The notes: generated by a model not told the origin, from the letters alone. Shown: positions 16,836 through 25,782, counted from the first letter of the stretch. The stretch: DNA of 64,000 nt from Sporosarcina cyprini (GCF_022048975.1 NZ_JAKMHX010000017.1:62001-126000), one strand, 5' to 3'. Translations and numbers: made by a program.

Positions 16836-16872
16836 GACTGGCCCCCCTCTCTAAACTAATGCTTCTTTTTTC

Positions 16873-18027
16873 TCAATCCGCTGCACTGTTAATTCCGACA
16901 TAACCCGTCTTCTCCACAAGCTCCTGTCCTTCGTCCGACAAAATCCAATCGATAAAGGCATCTACATTGGGATTGTCCGAACGTGCCGTAATCGCATACA
17001 ATTCGCGTGTAATCGGGTATGCACCTGACCGGATTGTTTCAACAGTAGGCTCTGCGCCGTCTACGGCCAGCAGGCGAATATTATTGTTGCCGATCATGGA
17101 TTCAGAATAATATCGGAACGTATAACCAATGGCACCGTCGTAATTGCGATAGTCCGCCACATATGTGATAATACCGCTCATCAGATCAGCAACTTCCTCT
17201 GTCGGCGCCTTCATAATGGGCACGTCGCCCATAAACTCCTCCAGTGCCGTCTGGCTGCCGCTATCCGCTGGACGCTGGAACGCTCTGATTTTTGAACGGT
17301 TTCCGCCAACTTCTTTCCAATTTGTCACCTTGCCTGAATATATGTCGCGCAGCTCCTCCTGCGTCAGTCCGTTGACCGGATTCTCCTTATTAACGAAAAA
17401 GACGAAAGCTTCTTTTCCGATTGGTGTGAGAACCAGCTCTTTTCCTAGTTCACTTGCACGCGCTCGTTGCGCTTCAGACGGACCAAGCGCAAAGATGATA
17501 TCAACATCTCCTGCCAATAAGTTTTCATACGCACTTCCCGTTCGGTTTGACATGACGGCGCTATTGTATGGATCGTAATCCTGCTTCGGATAGACTGCTT
17601 GGGCAAATGCTGCATAGACGGGATAGAGGGCGGTAGCTCCGTCTATTATCGGAACATCCTGCTCGATGCGGAAGGAAGCCGGCCGGCCGAGCTCTACCGC
17701 TTTCGTTCCTGGCTTGTTTGGCGCATAGTCATACAAGTCAACATCGCTTGTCGCAACAACTGGCTTTGTCAGTTTATAAAGAGCAGGAACTGCCACAACA
17801 CATCCAATCAAAACGATAGCAATGGGAACGCCATAAAACACCGCACGCCGTTTGACATTAAAGATGGACATGCCAACAATTACGATAAAACCGATGAACC
17901 CTCCGATCAGGATGGGCATCCATTCTGCATGCCCGCCAAACAAGAGAGTTAATCCTATAGGCACTGCAAAAAATGACACAAGCAATGTGAAACCTGCCAG
18001 AGAAGCAATCCTACCAAATAGTTTCAC
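16873..18027 (-). CDS. PstS-like phosphate-type substrate-binding protein with N-terminal membrane helices
   Basis: 384 residues. Three hydrophobic helices occupy about residues 5-85, followed by a periplasmic-binding-protein domain (about 120-384) of the PstS-like superfamily: DGATALYPVYAAFAQ, TGSAYENLLAGDVDIIFALGPS, RPADSGSQTALEEFMG and GAIGYTFRYY. Secreted PstS proteins normally have one signal peptide or lipobox, not three helices, and no pst transporter genes lie nearby. GTG 18027 follows AAGGGGG by 7-8 bases; ATG 18051 is an alternative. It may be a ligand sensor rather than a transporter part. Confidence 0.78.
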   Translation of the reverse strand: MKLFGRIASLAGFTLLVSFFAVPIGLTLLFGGHAEWMPILIGGFIGFIVIVGMSIFNVKRRAVFYGVPIAIVLIGCVVAVPALYKLTKPVVATSDVDLYDYAPNKPGTKAVELGRPASFRIEQDVPIIDGATALYPVYAAFAQAVYPKQDYDPYNSAVMSNRTGSAYENLLAGDVDIIFALGPSEAQRARASELGKELVLTPIGKEAFVFFVNKENPVNGLTQEELRDIYSGKVTNWKEVGGNRSKIRAFQRPADSGSQTALEEFMGDVPIMKAPTEEVADLMSGIITYVADYRNYDGAIGYTFRYYSESMIGNNNIRLLAVDGAEPTVETIRSGAYPITRELYAITARSDNPNVDAFIDWILSDEGQELVEKTGYVGINSAAD

Positions 18028-18196
18028 GCCGCATCCCCCTTTTCTTATCATTATAGCAGGACGTAGAGGGGTGGGCGAATGGTCCCTCTCTACCTAGACT
18101 TCTTATGGCCTTTGACTTGGCCTAGTCGAATTCTATCCTCCAAATGAAAATATGCTATACTATCCGTACATCACTAGGTTTAGAAAGGATTTGGAC

Positions 18197-18934
18197 ATGA
18201 AGCAAAAAATTGGGGTGGCCTTGCTATTCATTGCGAACTTGGCTTCTATGGGGCTGTTCTATCTTATTTTAGCCATGGTATTTAGTTTCTACGGCCCTCC
18301 GCGACATATAGGAAATATTATCCTTCTGGGAGTCGGGTTGGCATTCGTTCTCCAATGGATCGCCTTCTATTTTGTAGCATTCCGGTCAAGCAAACCATGG
18401 CTTGCCTTTTTTATTATCTGGCTAGTAGTCATATCTCCGCTCTGTGCGAGACTGCCTATTCTCTTGATCATTCCGATGCTGTATATTGTTGGAACAATAT
18501 TAACAGTCGATCCGAAGGGTAAAAAAGAGTCTAATGAACTTATTTCGCGTCCGAAACGCGGCAAGATAGAGGAAATATTATTGATCTTGGTGTTTATCCC
18601 TACCATGTGGGATACCCTTCTATTTGTGCTGGACGCTATACAGGTTGTTCCATACTCATTTTATTCCTCTAACTTTTCTATGTTGTTTTCGTACATTCTA
18701 ATGCCGCTTTTCATTTTAATAGGCAGTTGGATTGTCGTTTGGAAAGTCGCCAAAAACGGGTACAGCCGTTGGGTGTATTTCTTGTTAGTCCCTATCCTAT
18801 TTGCATTGAAATTGATCTTCCGCATTCGCAGTGGATTCATAGCAATGCCAATACAGATTCAACTCTCGCTCATTCTACAACTACTCGCTTACGGGACGGC
18901 TGTTTTTCTAGTCTGGAAAAAGCGAAAAGGGTGA
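18197..18934 (+). CDS. Polytopic membrane protein, long paralogue of 12228-12590
   Basis: 245 residues with about seven membrane helices. The first 110 residues align with the small protein at 12228-12590; after a basic linker (DPKGKKESNELISRPKRG) there is a second hydrophobic half of three or four helices. ATG 18197 has AAAGGA at a suitable distance; the frame to 18152 has no better site. I do not recognise the family and see no catalytic motif. The stop codon lies inside the terminator stem. Confidence 0.72.
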   Translation: MKQKIGVALLFIANLASMGLFYLILAMVFSFYGPPRHIGNIILLGVGLAFVLQWIAFYFVAFRSSKPWLAFFIIWLVVISPLCARLPILLIIPMLYIVGTILTVDPKGKKESNELISRPKRGKIEEILLILVFIPTMWDTLLFVLDAIQVVPYSFYSSNFSMLFSYILMPLFILIGSWIVVWKVAKNGYSRWVYFLLVPILFALKLIFRIRSGFIAMPIQIQLSLILQLLAYGTAVFLVWKKRKG

Positions 18935-18965
18935 AGAAGGCTCGTCCTTTCTCACCCTTTTTTTC
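18925..18965. terminator. Bidirectional terminator
   Basis: AAAGGGTGA pairs with TCACCCTTT around a loop of about 16 bases, followed by TTTTTC on the plus strand and preceded by A-rich sequence for the minus strand. It overlaps the stop of the membrane protein gene and ends the convergent DUF5694 gene too. Confidence 0.8.
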
Positions 18966-18967
18966 TA

Positions 18968-19723
18968 TTATGTTAAATACGGCAAGGCTGGTTCCAAAAC
19001 TACCTTTCCGCTTTCACGCAGGAAATTTGAAACGATTTCAAGGTGGCTGCCTCCAACGAGGAAAAGAATCCGCTCTTCAGACGAAACTGCTAAATCAAGT
19101 AAGTTGGAATAAAGGATCAAATTTCTTTCATACCACCAGTTCAACCAATGCATTCCGACGTATACTTTTTCTGATTTTAATCGGGACATGTTCAAGTATG
19201 TTTGATGAATCCGCCGGATAAATTCTTCTTCATTAATTTCTTGCAGCATTTCCAGCACACTTTTACTTCCTAAGCCTCTGGTGACTGGAGTCTCTTCCAG
19301 CCAACTAAAAAGTTCTTGAAACAAGGCCGGCTCGTGTTCCTTTGCCCATTCATACACTTCTCCGAAGTCCTTACGAAGAGACCCCTTCTCCATCCAGTCA
19401 ATTGCATAGATTTTAGGATGACCCGCTTTTTTCGCCAGCCGGAAGCCGAGCTGGTCAATTTCGCAGACCTCCAATTCGTATGTTCCCTCAAGGTAAGACT
19501 TATATTTGTCATTCAGCCATTCGTTATGTTTCTTCTCCATTTCTACTACAACCTTGGTAGGTTTGAACGCATCCAATCTTTCGACAACCTCAATGATCTC
19601 TCGCTGTCTTGCTGGAGATAGCAGATCATCTGTCTCGGTTTTATATAAATCCGGTGTATTTCCCATATGAAACATACCGACCAACATTACTTTTGGTTTA
19701 ACTTCTTCTATTTTAGTGTCCAT
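18968..19723 (-). CDS. DUF5694 family protein
   Basis: 251 residues, soluble. The N-terminal strand VMLVGMFHMGNTP resembles the GTFH motif of the TraB/EreA-like superfamily, and PTKVVVEME plus the distant LVGGSHLEIV stretch fit the same fold, as in proteins annotated DUF5694. Proteins of that fold include esterase-like enzymes, but no activity is established for this family. Conserved W and Y residues are clustered at HWLNWWYERN. Single gene. Confidence 0.72.
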   Translation of the reverse strand: MDTKIEEVKPKVMLVGMFHMGNTPDLYKTETDDLLSPARQREIIEVVERLDAFKPTKVVVEMEKKHNEWLNDKYKSYLEGTYELEVCEIDQLGFRLAKKAGHPKIYAIDWMEKGSLRKDFGEVYEWAKEHEPALFQELFSWLEETPVTRGLGSKSVLEMLQEINEEEFIRRIHQTYLNMSRLKSEKVYVGMHWLNWWYERNLILYSNLLDLAVSSEERILFLVGGSHLEIVSNFLRESGKVVLEPALPYLT

Positions 19724-19796
19724 TCTATCATCCCCCTATTCTTTTCCAATCCTACCATAGTGAAAGAATTGAAATCAAATTACTTTCTAAAAACTC

Positions 19797-19827
19797 TTGC
19801 ATCTTACGTTACGGAAGGTTCTATAAT
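19797..19827 (+). promoter_or_regulatory. MerR-type promoter with 19-base spacer
   Basis: TTGCAT (19797-19802) and TATAAT (19822-19827) are 19 bases apart, the overlong spacing typical of MerR-activated promoters. The spacer holds CTTACG-TTA-CGGAAG, an inverted repeat with one mismatch, similar to operators of TipAL/Mta-type regulators. The next gene is exactly such a regulator, so it is probably autoactivated. Confidence 0.65.
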
Positions 19828-19861
19828 AGGTGGTAGAAAACTTTGGGAATGAGGTACAGAG

Positions 19862-20611
19862 ATGTATACAATTGGGGAATTAGCGGACATGAGTAATGTA
19901 ACTGTCAGGACACTCCGCTATTATGATGAAATTGGTTTATTGCCACCCGCACAGAAGAATGCTGCCGGCCATCGGCTTTACGGGGAAGAAGATGTCTCCA
20001 GGCTTCATTATATATTAACGCTTCGTAATATAGGGCTGCCGCTCGATACGATACAACAGGCTATGGTAGATCACCAAATGAAAGTTCAAGATGTCCTAGG
20101 GATGCGGCTTCAAATGATTCAATTGGAGCAAGCAAAGTTAAAGAAGATGGAAGCTTCCATTCATGCACTCCTTTCCTTAGTGGAGTTAGAACAGCCGACG
20201 GATTGGAAGTCTGTATTCAGCTCCTTTTATTCGTATCCCTCCAAACAGGAAGCCATTGATCGGTTATGGAATCAGCATTTCTCATCAGAAGAAAAGGATA
20301 TTTTGAAAGAACTTCCGGGCTTAGGAGACAAAAGCGAGGCAGCAATAATAGCACTCAATTTGTTTAGAGAGACACGTCTCCATGCAGATGAATGTCCGAA
20401 GAGCCCGGTGGCACAGCAATTGGCTAAACGGTGGATCGATTTTGTCGAACAGTCGTATCAAGGCAATTTGGAACTGGCCAACAAAGTTTGGGATATGAGC
20501 AAACACCAGGAAGTGTCGGGGTTTTATTATTTCGAACCGAGGATAGCTGACTTCATTGAACAAGCCATCGCCTATTATTATGAGTCGCAAATAAAAGGGC
20601 AAGTAACATGA
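19862..20611 (+). CDS. MerR family regulator with TipAS-like ligand domain
   Basis: 249 residues. The N-terminal MerR helix-turn-helix and wing are clear (YTIGELADMSNVTVRTLRYY, DEIGLLPP, GHRLYGEEDVSRL), followed by a coiled-coil (about 85-120) and a C-terminal helical domain (about 130-249) that resembles TipAS antibiotic-recognition domains. The last codons overlap the next gene (20608-20611), a polytopic membrane protein it probably controls. By analogy with Mta and TipA it senses amphipathic drugs, but the ligand is unknown. Confidence 0.87.
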   Translation: MYTIGELADMSNVTVRTLRYYDEIGLLPPAQKNAAGHRLYGEEDVSRLHYILTLRNIGLPLDTIQQAMVDHQMKVQDVLGMRLQMIQLEQAKLKKMEASIHALLSLVELEQPTDWKSVFSSFYSYPSKQEAIDRLWNQHFSSEEKDILKELPGLGDKSEAAIIALNLFRETRLHADECPKSPVAQQLAKRWIDFVEQSYQGNLELANKVWDMSKHQEVSGFYYFEPRIADFIEQAIAYYYESQIKGQVT

Positions 20612-21279
20612 AAAAAGTGATTGTTTATGATCTACTCATTTACATGGCCGTTCCTTACTTCATCTGGAATTATGGCCGTGAACCTCTGGGAGACTATGCA
20701 GCCCTCCTGCTTTCAACAGTGCCTGGTTTGATTTATACACTGTTCCGTTTCATTAACGAACGTCAATTCAACATAACAGGGACCTTCATACTTACCTCCC
20801 TCTTACTAGACACGTTGGTGAATCTTCTATCGGGTTCTGCAGAGCGTATGCTTTGGAACCAAGTCTATCTTGGCTATGGATATGCCTTACTGTATCTGAT
20901 TTCCATCCTCCTCAAGAAACCTATAGGGCTATATTTTGGGGTCGATTTTGCGTACATGCTCGGGAATCCCCGTGAACCTAGCAAGAAGCTATTCTTTTCA
21001 AAAGAGCTATTTAAATGGTTCCAGCTTGTAACACTGCTCCTTGTAATTCGCGGAATCTTTCAGAACTCTCTTAAAGCCTGGTTATTGGATTCTTATGGAG
21101 TAGATAGTTATGGGCAGATGCTGGTTTATTTAAAGATCAGTGGAGGTGTTTTTAGCATACTTATCACTGCACTCAATTTATTTATTGGGAGCAAAATAAT
21201 AAAGATTTCACGGGCCCAAGTTCCAAGTGATACTTGCCCGCCAGCAATAGAAAAAAAAGCACATCAGCCGCTCACCTGA
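20608..21279 (+). CDS. VC0807-like integral membrane protein
   Basis: 223 residues with about six membrane helices and short loops. The pattern resembles the family annotated as VC0807-like (paired WNYGREPLGDYAALLLSTVPGL near the start and RNGIFQNSLKAW-like stretch later). It lacks transporter signature motifs. Translationally coupled to the MerR/TipAS regulator, so it is likely induced by the same compound and may protect against it. Confidence 0.7.
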   Translation: MKKVIVYDLLIYMAVPYFIWNYGREPLGDYAALLLSTVPGLIYTLFRFINERQFNITGTFILTSLLLDTLVNLLSGSAERMLWNQVYLGYGYALLYLISILLKKPIGLYFGVDFAYMLGNPREPSKKLFFSKELFKWFQLVTLLLVIRGIFQNSLKAWLLDSYGVDSYGQMLVYLKISGGVFSILITALNLFIGSKIIKISRAQVPSDTCPPAIEKKAHQPLT

Positions 21280-21288
21280 TGTGCTTTT
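21253..21288. terminator. Bidirectional terminator
   Basis: AAAGCACATCAG pairs with CTGATGTGCTTTT around a short loop. It lies between the convergent VC0807-like and TauE-like genes. Confidence 0.88.
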
Positions 21289-22021
21289 ACTGTATATAGA
21301 ATAAATCCCGCAAACTATCCACCAGCAAATACAACCCCGTCCCTAATAAAATAATATACGTTACAACGCGGAAGGTATTTTCGTTAATCCTTTTAAATAA
21401 AAGCTGTCCGGCGAAAAGACCGATTACAACGAAAGGCAAGGCGATGCCACTTGATGTCCATACTGTTCGGCTCACACCGGCGACAGCCCATTGAATCAGC
21501 AGACTGACTACATAGATGAACAGGTAAAAGGCGAGCGTCGTTGCACGCAGTGTCGCTTTTTGAGTGCCTGTCCCCGCGAAATAGAGCAACAGGGGCGGAC
21601 CCGGCATTCCGACGCTTGAGGTCAAGGAACCGGAAATTCCGCCAACGAGGGCATCTCCCTTTTTACTCTGCCGTATGCGAAACTGGAAGATAAGCAGAAG
21701 GGTCAAAACGATAATTAGGACGCTGATTCCCAATTTTAACTTGGTCATATCTAGTAGCAAGAAAATCACTGCGCCAATCGGAAGTCCGAAGATGCTTCCA
21801 GCGATAAAGCGTTTTAATACCCCGGTGTCCACATCTTTGGCAATCGTCGTAAGCAAACACCCCGAAATGACAATAGATAACAACAGGTTAATTTGAATCG
21901 CATCTGCCGGCTCAAAGAGCAAGAGAAGAAAAGGCGTTGCCACAATCGAGAAACCGAAACCCGTGCTAGTTTGGAGGACAGAGGCTCCCATGACGATCGT
22001 TATGAAAAATAAAATACTCAT
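21287..22021 (-). CDS. TauE/SafE (YfcA-type) sulfite/anion permease
   Basis: 244 residues, about eight membrane helices in two similar halves, as in the TauE/SafE family. The conserved QTSTGFGFSIVATPFLLLL near the N-terminus and GGISGSLTSSVGMPGPPLLLY at the start of the second half are the two family repeats. Such proteins export or import sulfonates and related sulfur anions. ATG 22021 follows AAGGGGG; the frame continues upstream to 22228 but that part runs over the next promoter and has no membrane segment. Confidence 0.87.
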   Translation of the reverse strand: MSILFFITIVMGASVLQTSTGFGFSIVATPFLLLLFEPADAIQINLLLSIVISGCLLTTIAKDVDTGVLKRFIAGSIFGLPIGAVIFLLLDMTKLKLGISVLIIVLTLLLIFQFRIRQSKKGDALVGGISGSLTSSVGMPGPPLLLYFAGTGTQKATLRATTLAFYLFIYVVSLLIQWAVAGVSRTVWTSSGIALPFVVIGLFAGQLLFKRINENTFRVVTYIILLGTGLYLLVDSLRDLFYIQ

Positions 22022-22123
22022 GTCTGCCCCCTTAACTACTAGATTCGTTGCCTCCATTTTACCATGATAAAAAATAATTTCCGAAATGTTGAGAATTAAT
22101 TTCCCCCGAACCGATGTATGTAG

Positions 22124-22139
22124 TGTAAGGGCCTTTACA
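22124..22139 (+). promoter_or_regulatory. Palindromic leader element shared by two ECF sigma genes (copy 2)
   Basis: Second copy of TGTAAGGGCCTTTACA, identical to 249-264 and again just upstream of the ribosome binding site of an ECF sigma gene. The identity covers 19 bases (22121-22139) and breaks off on both sides. Confidence 0.6.
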
Positions 22140-22157
22140 CAAGAAGGAGAAATGTAC

Positions 22158-22712
22158 ATGCGAGTGACAAAAGAAAATTTCATTAAACGTTTCAAAAGGG
22201 GCAAGGAAGACGCATTGGAGTACGTCATCGATGAGTATGCAGGGCTCGTAAAAGCGATTGTCTATAATTCACTCCAGTCTTACAACGACCCGCATCTGAT
22301 TGAAGAAGGAGTCAGCGATACGTTTATGGGTGCCTTTGAAAACGCTAAACAATTCCACGGTGATCCCGAAGACTTCCGGAAATGGATTTGCACCATTGCA
22401 AAGTTTAAAGCAATCGATAAGCAAAGATCCCTAGCCAAAACTCCTGTGGCCGCCGTTATTGATGAGCAGCAGCTGGAAGTAAAATCAGCTGAGGATGAAT
22501 TTCTCATTCAATCCTCCACAGAAGAACTTCTGTCCATGATGGCCAAGCTGCCCCAAATGGACCGCGATATTTTTACGATGAAATACTTTTTAAATATGAG
22601 GAACGATGAAATTGCCAAACAGTTAGGCGTGACGAAGGCTTCCGTTGATAATCGCTTATATCGGGGTAAAAAGCGCTTGCAGCAGTTTCGCATGGGAGGA
22701 GTACTGACATGA
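22158..22712 (+). CDS. ECF-type RNA polymerase sigma factor (paralogue of 285-839)
   Basis: 184 residues from ATG 22158, chosen because AAGGAG is 8 bases away (the in-frame ATG at 22152 is only 2 bases away). Region 2 contains FRKWICTIAKFKAIDKQR and region 4 ends in EIAKQLGVTKASVDNRLYRGKKRL. The N-terminus (ENFIKRFKRGKEDALEYVIDEY) is strikingly like that of the first sigma gene (RRLQSGKEDALEYIVDRY). Start and stop overlap the following DUF4179 gene by 4 bases, giving a coupled sigma/anti-sigma pair. Confidence 0.9.
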   Translation: MRVTKENFIKRFKRGKEDALEYVIDEYAGLVKAIVYNSLQSYNDPHLIEEGVSDTFMGAFENAKQFHGDPEDFRKWICTIAKFKAIDKQRSLAKTPVAAVIDEQQLEVKSAEDEFLIQSSTEELLSMMAKLPQMDRDIFTMKYFLNMRNDEIAKQLGVTKASVDNRLYRGKKRLQQFRMGGVLT

Positions 22713-23809
22713 AGAATTTGTACCGCCAGTTGAACGAGTTGAAGATTGATTATGAAATGAAACCGATGGATGTTAGTGCGGCAGAAAAGAACCGGATTAA
22801 AGGAAAGGTGCTGCGAAAGAAAAAGAAATATCGTGCCCCTAAACTGATTTCAGCAGCTGCTGCACTTATCATGGCAACGACAGTTGCATGTGGTTTTGCG
22901 TTTCCTACTTTTGCGGCAAAGCTCCCAATCATCGGCAATCTTTTTGAAATGTTTTCGGACGATGAAAGCTATGTATTTGAAGAATATGAGACATATGCAA
23001 CAGACATAGGAGTGACGAAAGAAAGCAATGGCATTTCGATAACTGTTGAGAATGCTGTCTACGACGGCGAAAGCATCTCCATTGCCTATAAGATGGTGAG
23101 TGATAAAGATTTGGGAACGAGGCCTATACTGGAAGGTATGTTGGATGCAGTAGAATTTGGTGATGAGTATAAAGATTACGGCTTTGCACCAAAGTATATT
23201 TCAAAAAAAATAAGTGAAAACGAATATGCTGGTTTATTAATTTACCAATTAATCAAAGGTCCAAAACCGGAGGAGATTCACGTTACATGGAAAGGCGAAC
23301 AAGTACTTGATTTGTCTAATGTATCGAATTCCTTTTCTGGAGAGTGGGCGTATGAATTTACGTTGAATAAATTGAAAGTCCATTCAAAAGACTATGTTGG
23401 CTCGGAATTAATAGCTGCTGATGACGGGATCAATATTGTACTTACAAAAATGACTGCTACACCAGTATCTACAACGATTTATCTATCGGAGAGTGTTGAC
23501 ATTCCGACCGTCACAAAGCAGGATACCGAATGGCGTGGTATACTCATGGACTATAGGGTTACAGATGATGTAGGGAATGAATATAACATAATTAGTTATG
23601 AAGATATTGGGCACAGTTCCGACTTCAATGGCCGTAATCTAGAGAGCAATCCGAGGATTACAATGACGCTTCTAGACAAGCAAGCCACATCCCTGTATAT
23701 TACACCGATTGTAAACATTTATGAACTGGATAAAGAAAACGGTAGTGATCTTATTCCGATACAAGAACCGTACGAAATTGAGCCGATTGTCGTTCCAATA
23801 GAAAAGTAA
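22709..23809 (+). CDS. DUF4179 membrane protein, probable anti-sigma factor (paralogue of 823-1896)
   Basis: 366 residues: cytoplasmic N-terminus of about 48 residues with a basic stretch (RKKKKYRAPK), one membrane helix at about 48-70 and a DUF4179 extracytoplasmic domain beginning KLPIIGNLFEMFSDDESY, the same LPIIG/LPVIG junction as in the first pair. It overlaps the sigma gene (ATGA). It is expected to sequester the cognate sigma until an envelope signal arrives. Signal and protease for release are unknown. Confidence 0.85.
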   Translation: MKNLYRQLNELKIDYEMKPMDVSAAEKNRIKGKVLRKKKKYRAPKLISAAAALIMATTVACGFAFPTFAAKLPIIGNLFEMFSDDESYVFEEYETYATDIGVTKESNGISITVENAVYDGESISIAYKMVSDKDLGTRPILEGMLDAVEFGDEYKDYGFAPKYISKKISENEYAGLLIYQLIKGPKPEEIHVTWKGEQVLDLSNVSNSFSGEWAYEFTLNKLKVHSKDYVGSELIAADDGINIVLTKMTATPVSTTIYLSESVDIPTVTKQDTEWRGILMDYRVTDDVGNEYNIISYEDIGHSSDFNGRNLESNPRITMTLLDKQATSLYITPIVNIYELDKENGSDLIPIQEPYEIEPIVVPIEK

Positions 23810-23812
23810 GGA

Positions 23813-23842
23813 ATAAGGAAGGGGATAGTTTCTCCTTCCTTT
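23813..23842 (+). terminator. Terminator after the second sigma/anti-sigma operon
   Basis: GGAAGG-rich and CCTTCC-rich arms around TAGTTT, followed by TTTT. It starts only a few bases past the stop at 23809. Confidence 0.7.
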
Positions 23843-23891
23843 TAATCCGCCAATCAAGCCTAACTACGGATCAACTTAATAGACGAAATGA

Positions 23892-23932
23892 CAAAGAACC
23901 TTCGTCCACCCGGGAGAAGGTTCTTTGCTTTT
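23892..23932. terminator. Terminator after mqo (works on both strands)
   Basis: AAAGAACCTTC pairs with GAAGGTTCTTT around a 12-base loop; plus-strand T-rich tail GCTTTTTATTT. On the minus strand it follows the mqo stop at 23946. Confidence 0.8.
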
Positions 23933-23945
23933 TATTTAAAAAGGA

Positions 23946-25526
23946 TTAGCTTTCTTCAATGATCTCTACTTCTTGGTGTTCCGACAATTCTTCAAGCTGT
24001 TCTTCTACCTCTTGCTGGTTTGCAATTTCCGGTTCCGGCTCGTCTTCGCTCAAACCAAGAACTTTTGCGGTAGAATCAAGAAGCTCATCGAAAAGCTCTG
24101 GATGATCAACAAGCGAGATACCGTAGGATGGGATCATCTCTTTGATCTTCGGTTCCCACTCTTTCACGTGTTGCGGGAAGCATTTTTTAATGACCTGCAA
24201 CATGACGTGAACCGCTGTCGAAGCACCCGGTGATGCACCGAGCAATGCAGCGATAGAGCCGTCTGCTGCACTTACAACTTCCGTACCGAATTGAAGAGTT
24301 CCCTTGCCGCCAGCTTCCGTATCCTTGATGACTTGAACCCGTTGGCCTGCAACGACGAGGTCCCAATCTTCACTCTTGGCATCCGGAACGAACTCGCGCA
24401 ATTCTTCCATACGCTGTTCTTTTGACAACATCAATTGTTGAATCAAGTATTTCGTAAGCGCCATTTCCTTCGCGCCTGCAGCTAACATCGTGAAGAGGTT
24501 ATTTGGTTTTACTGACGTGATCAAATCCAAATTGGAACCTGTCTTCAAGAATTTTGGTGAGAAGCCTGCAAACGGTCCGAACAGCAATGATTTTTTATTA
24601 TCGATGTAACGAGTATCCAGATGCGGTACGGACATTGGCGGTGCGCCAACAGACGCTTTGCCGTACACTTTCGCGTGATGCTGCTCCACGACCTCCGGAT
24701 TTTTACAAACCATGAAGATACCGCTGACTGGGAAGCCTCCGATATGTTTTCCTTCTGGAATGCCGGATTTTTGAAGGAGATGTAAGCTTCCTCCGCCAGC
24801 ACCGATAAATACGAACTTGGCTGTGTGGCGTTCAACTGCCCCGCTGTTCAAGTTCTTTACTTTCATTTCCCATAGCCCGTCAGCTGTGCGCTTTAGGCTT
24901 GTAACGCTATGGTTGTAATGAATATCCACTTGATTGTCCTTCAGATGATCAAACAACATGCGCGTCAACGAACCAAAATTGACGTCAGTCCCTGAATCAA
25001 TTTTAGTTGCTGCAAGCGGTTCTGTAATCTTCCGGTCTTTCATCATAAGCGGCATCCACTCCGCCAATGTTTCCGGCTGGTCGGAGAATTCCATCCCTTT
25101 GAACAGCGGATTATTGGATAACGCATCAAAACGCTTCTTCAAAAACTTTACATTATCTTCTCCATGTACATAGCTGATATGAGGCAGCGGCATGATGAAG
25201 TCTTTTGGGTTGCGGATTAGTTCACGATTAACGAGATACGACCAGAACTGTCTGGAAAGCTGGAATTGCTCGTTTACATTAATCGCTTTGCTAATATCCA
25301 TGGAGCCGTCGGATTTCTCAACTGTATAGTTGAGCTCACATAATGCCGAATGTCCTGTCCCGGCATTATTCCACTCATTCGAGCTCTCTACGCCTGCTTC
25401 TGCAAGCTTCTCGAATACAGTAATATTCCATTCCGGCTTTAATTCTTTAAGCAAGGTCCCCAAAGTCGCGCTCATAATTCCTGCACCGATTAAAATGACG
25501 TCTTTATTGGTTTCTCTGTTGCTCAT
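23946..25526 (-). CDS. mqo: Malate:quinone oxidoreductase
   Basis: 526 residues, FAD-dependent, membrane-associated. The dinucleotide motif [20 protein letters not shown] is at the N-terminus and the family stretches [19 protein letters not shown] and [17 protein letters not shown] are intact. It oxidises malate to oxaloacetate and gives electrons to menaquinone, an alternative to NAD-dependent malate dehydrogenase. Start 25526 is 10 bases after AAGGA; an ATG at 25535 is too close. The last 35 residues form a very acidic tail ([17 protein letters not shown] and onward) beyond the usual end of Mqo. It has its own promoter and terminator. Confidence 0.95.
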   Translation of the reverse strand: MSNRETNKDVILIGAGIMSATLGTLLKELKPEWNITVFEKLAEAGVESSNEWNNAGTGHSALCELNYTVEKSDGSMDISKAINVNEQFQLSRQFWSYLVNRELIRNPKDFIMPLPHISYVHGEDNVKFLKKRFDALSNNPLFKGMEFSDQPETLAEWMPLMMKDRKITEPLAATKIDSGTDVNFGSLTRMLFDHLKDNQVDIHYNHSVTSLKRTADGLWEMKVKNLNSGAVERHTAKFVFIGAGGGSLHLLQKSGIPEGKHIGGFPVSGIFMVCKNPEVVEQHHAKVYGKASVGAPPMSVPHLDTRYIDNKKSLLFGPFAGFSPKFLKTGSNLDLITSVKPNNLFTMLAAGAKEMALTKYLIQQLMLSKEQRMEELREFVPDAKSEDWDLVVAGQRVQVIKDTEAGGKGTLQFGTEVVSAADGSIAALLGASPGASTAVHVMLQVIKKCFPQHVKEWEPKIKEMIPSYGISLVDHPELFDELLDSTAKVLGLSEDEPEPEIANQQEVEEQLEELSEHQEVEIIEES

Positions 25527-25550
25527 TTTTACCATATCCTTATATGTTAA

Positions 25551-25565
25551 GATTTTCAGAAAAAG
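25551..25565. promoter_or_regulatory. CodY-box-like sequence in the mqo leader
   Basis: GATTTTCAGAAAAAG matches 12 of 15 positions of the CodY consensus AATTTTCWGAAAATT. It lies 25 bases before the mqo start. One match at this level in AT-rich DNA may be chance. Confidence 0.3.
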
Positions 25566-25645
25566 ACATGGGTCCTCACGCCTAATGATGCAACAGGCCA
25601 AGACGTGACCTATGAACCTTTTCTGTATCAGTGTAAACCTATAAT

Positions 25646-25674
25646 AGTATAGCACAATCGTTGGTAAAGTTAAA
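25646..25674 (-). promoter_or_regulatory. mqo promoter
   Basis: On the minus strand TTTAAC (25669-25674) and TATACT (25646-25651) are 17 bases apart. This is the best SigA-type match upstream of mqo; the leader would be about 115 bases. Confidence 0.5.
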
Positions 25675-25782
25675 TATGAACAGCTTCTTCGCCTTTTCAT
25701 TTAATTTGGAAGAAAAAAGCAGAGAAGAAACATAGATTTTTTCCGCATGCCATCCCGTACCCGGCAATGTCCGTGTCACTTG

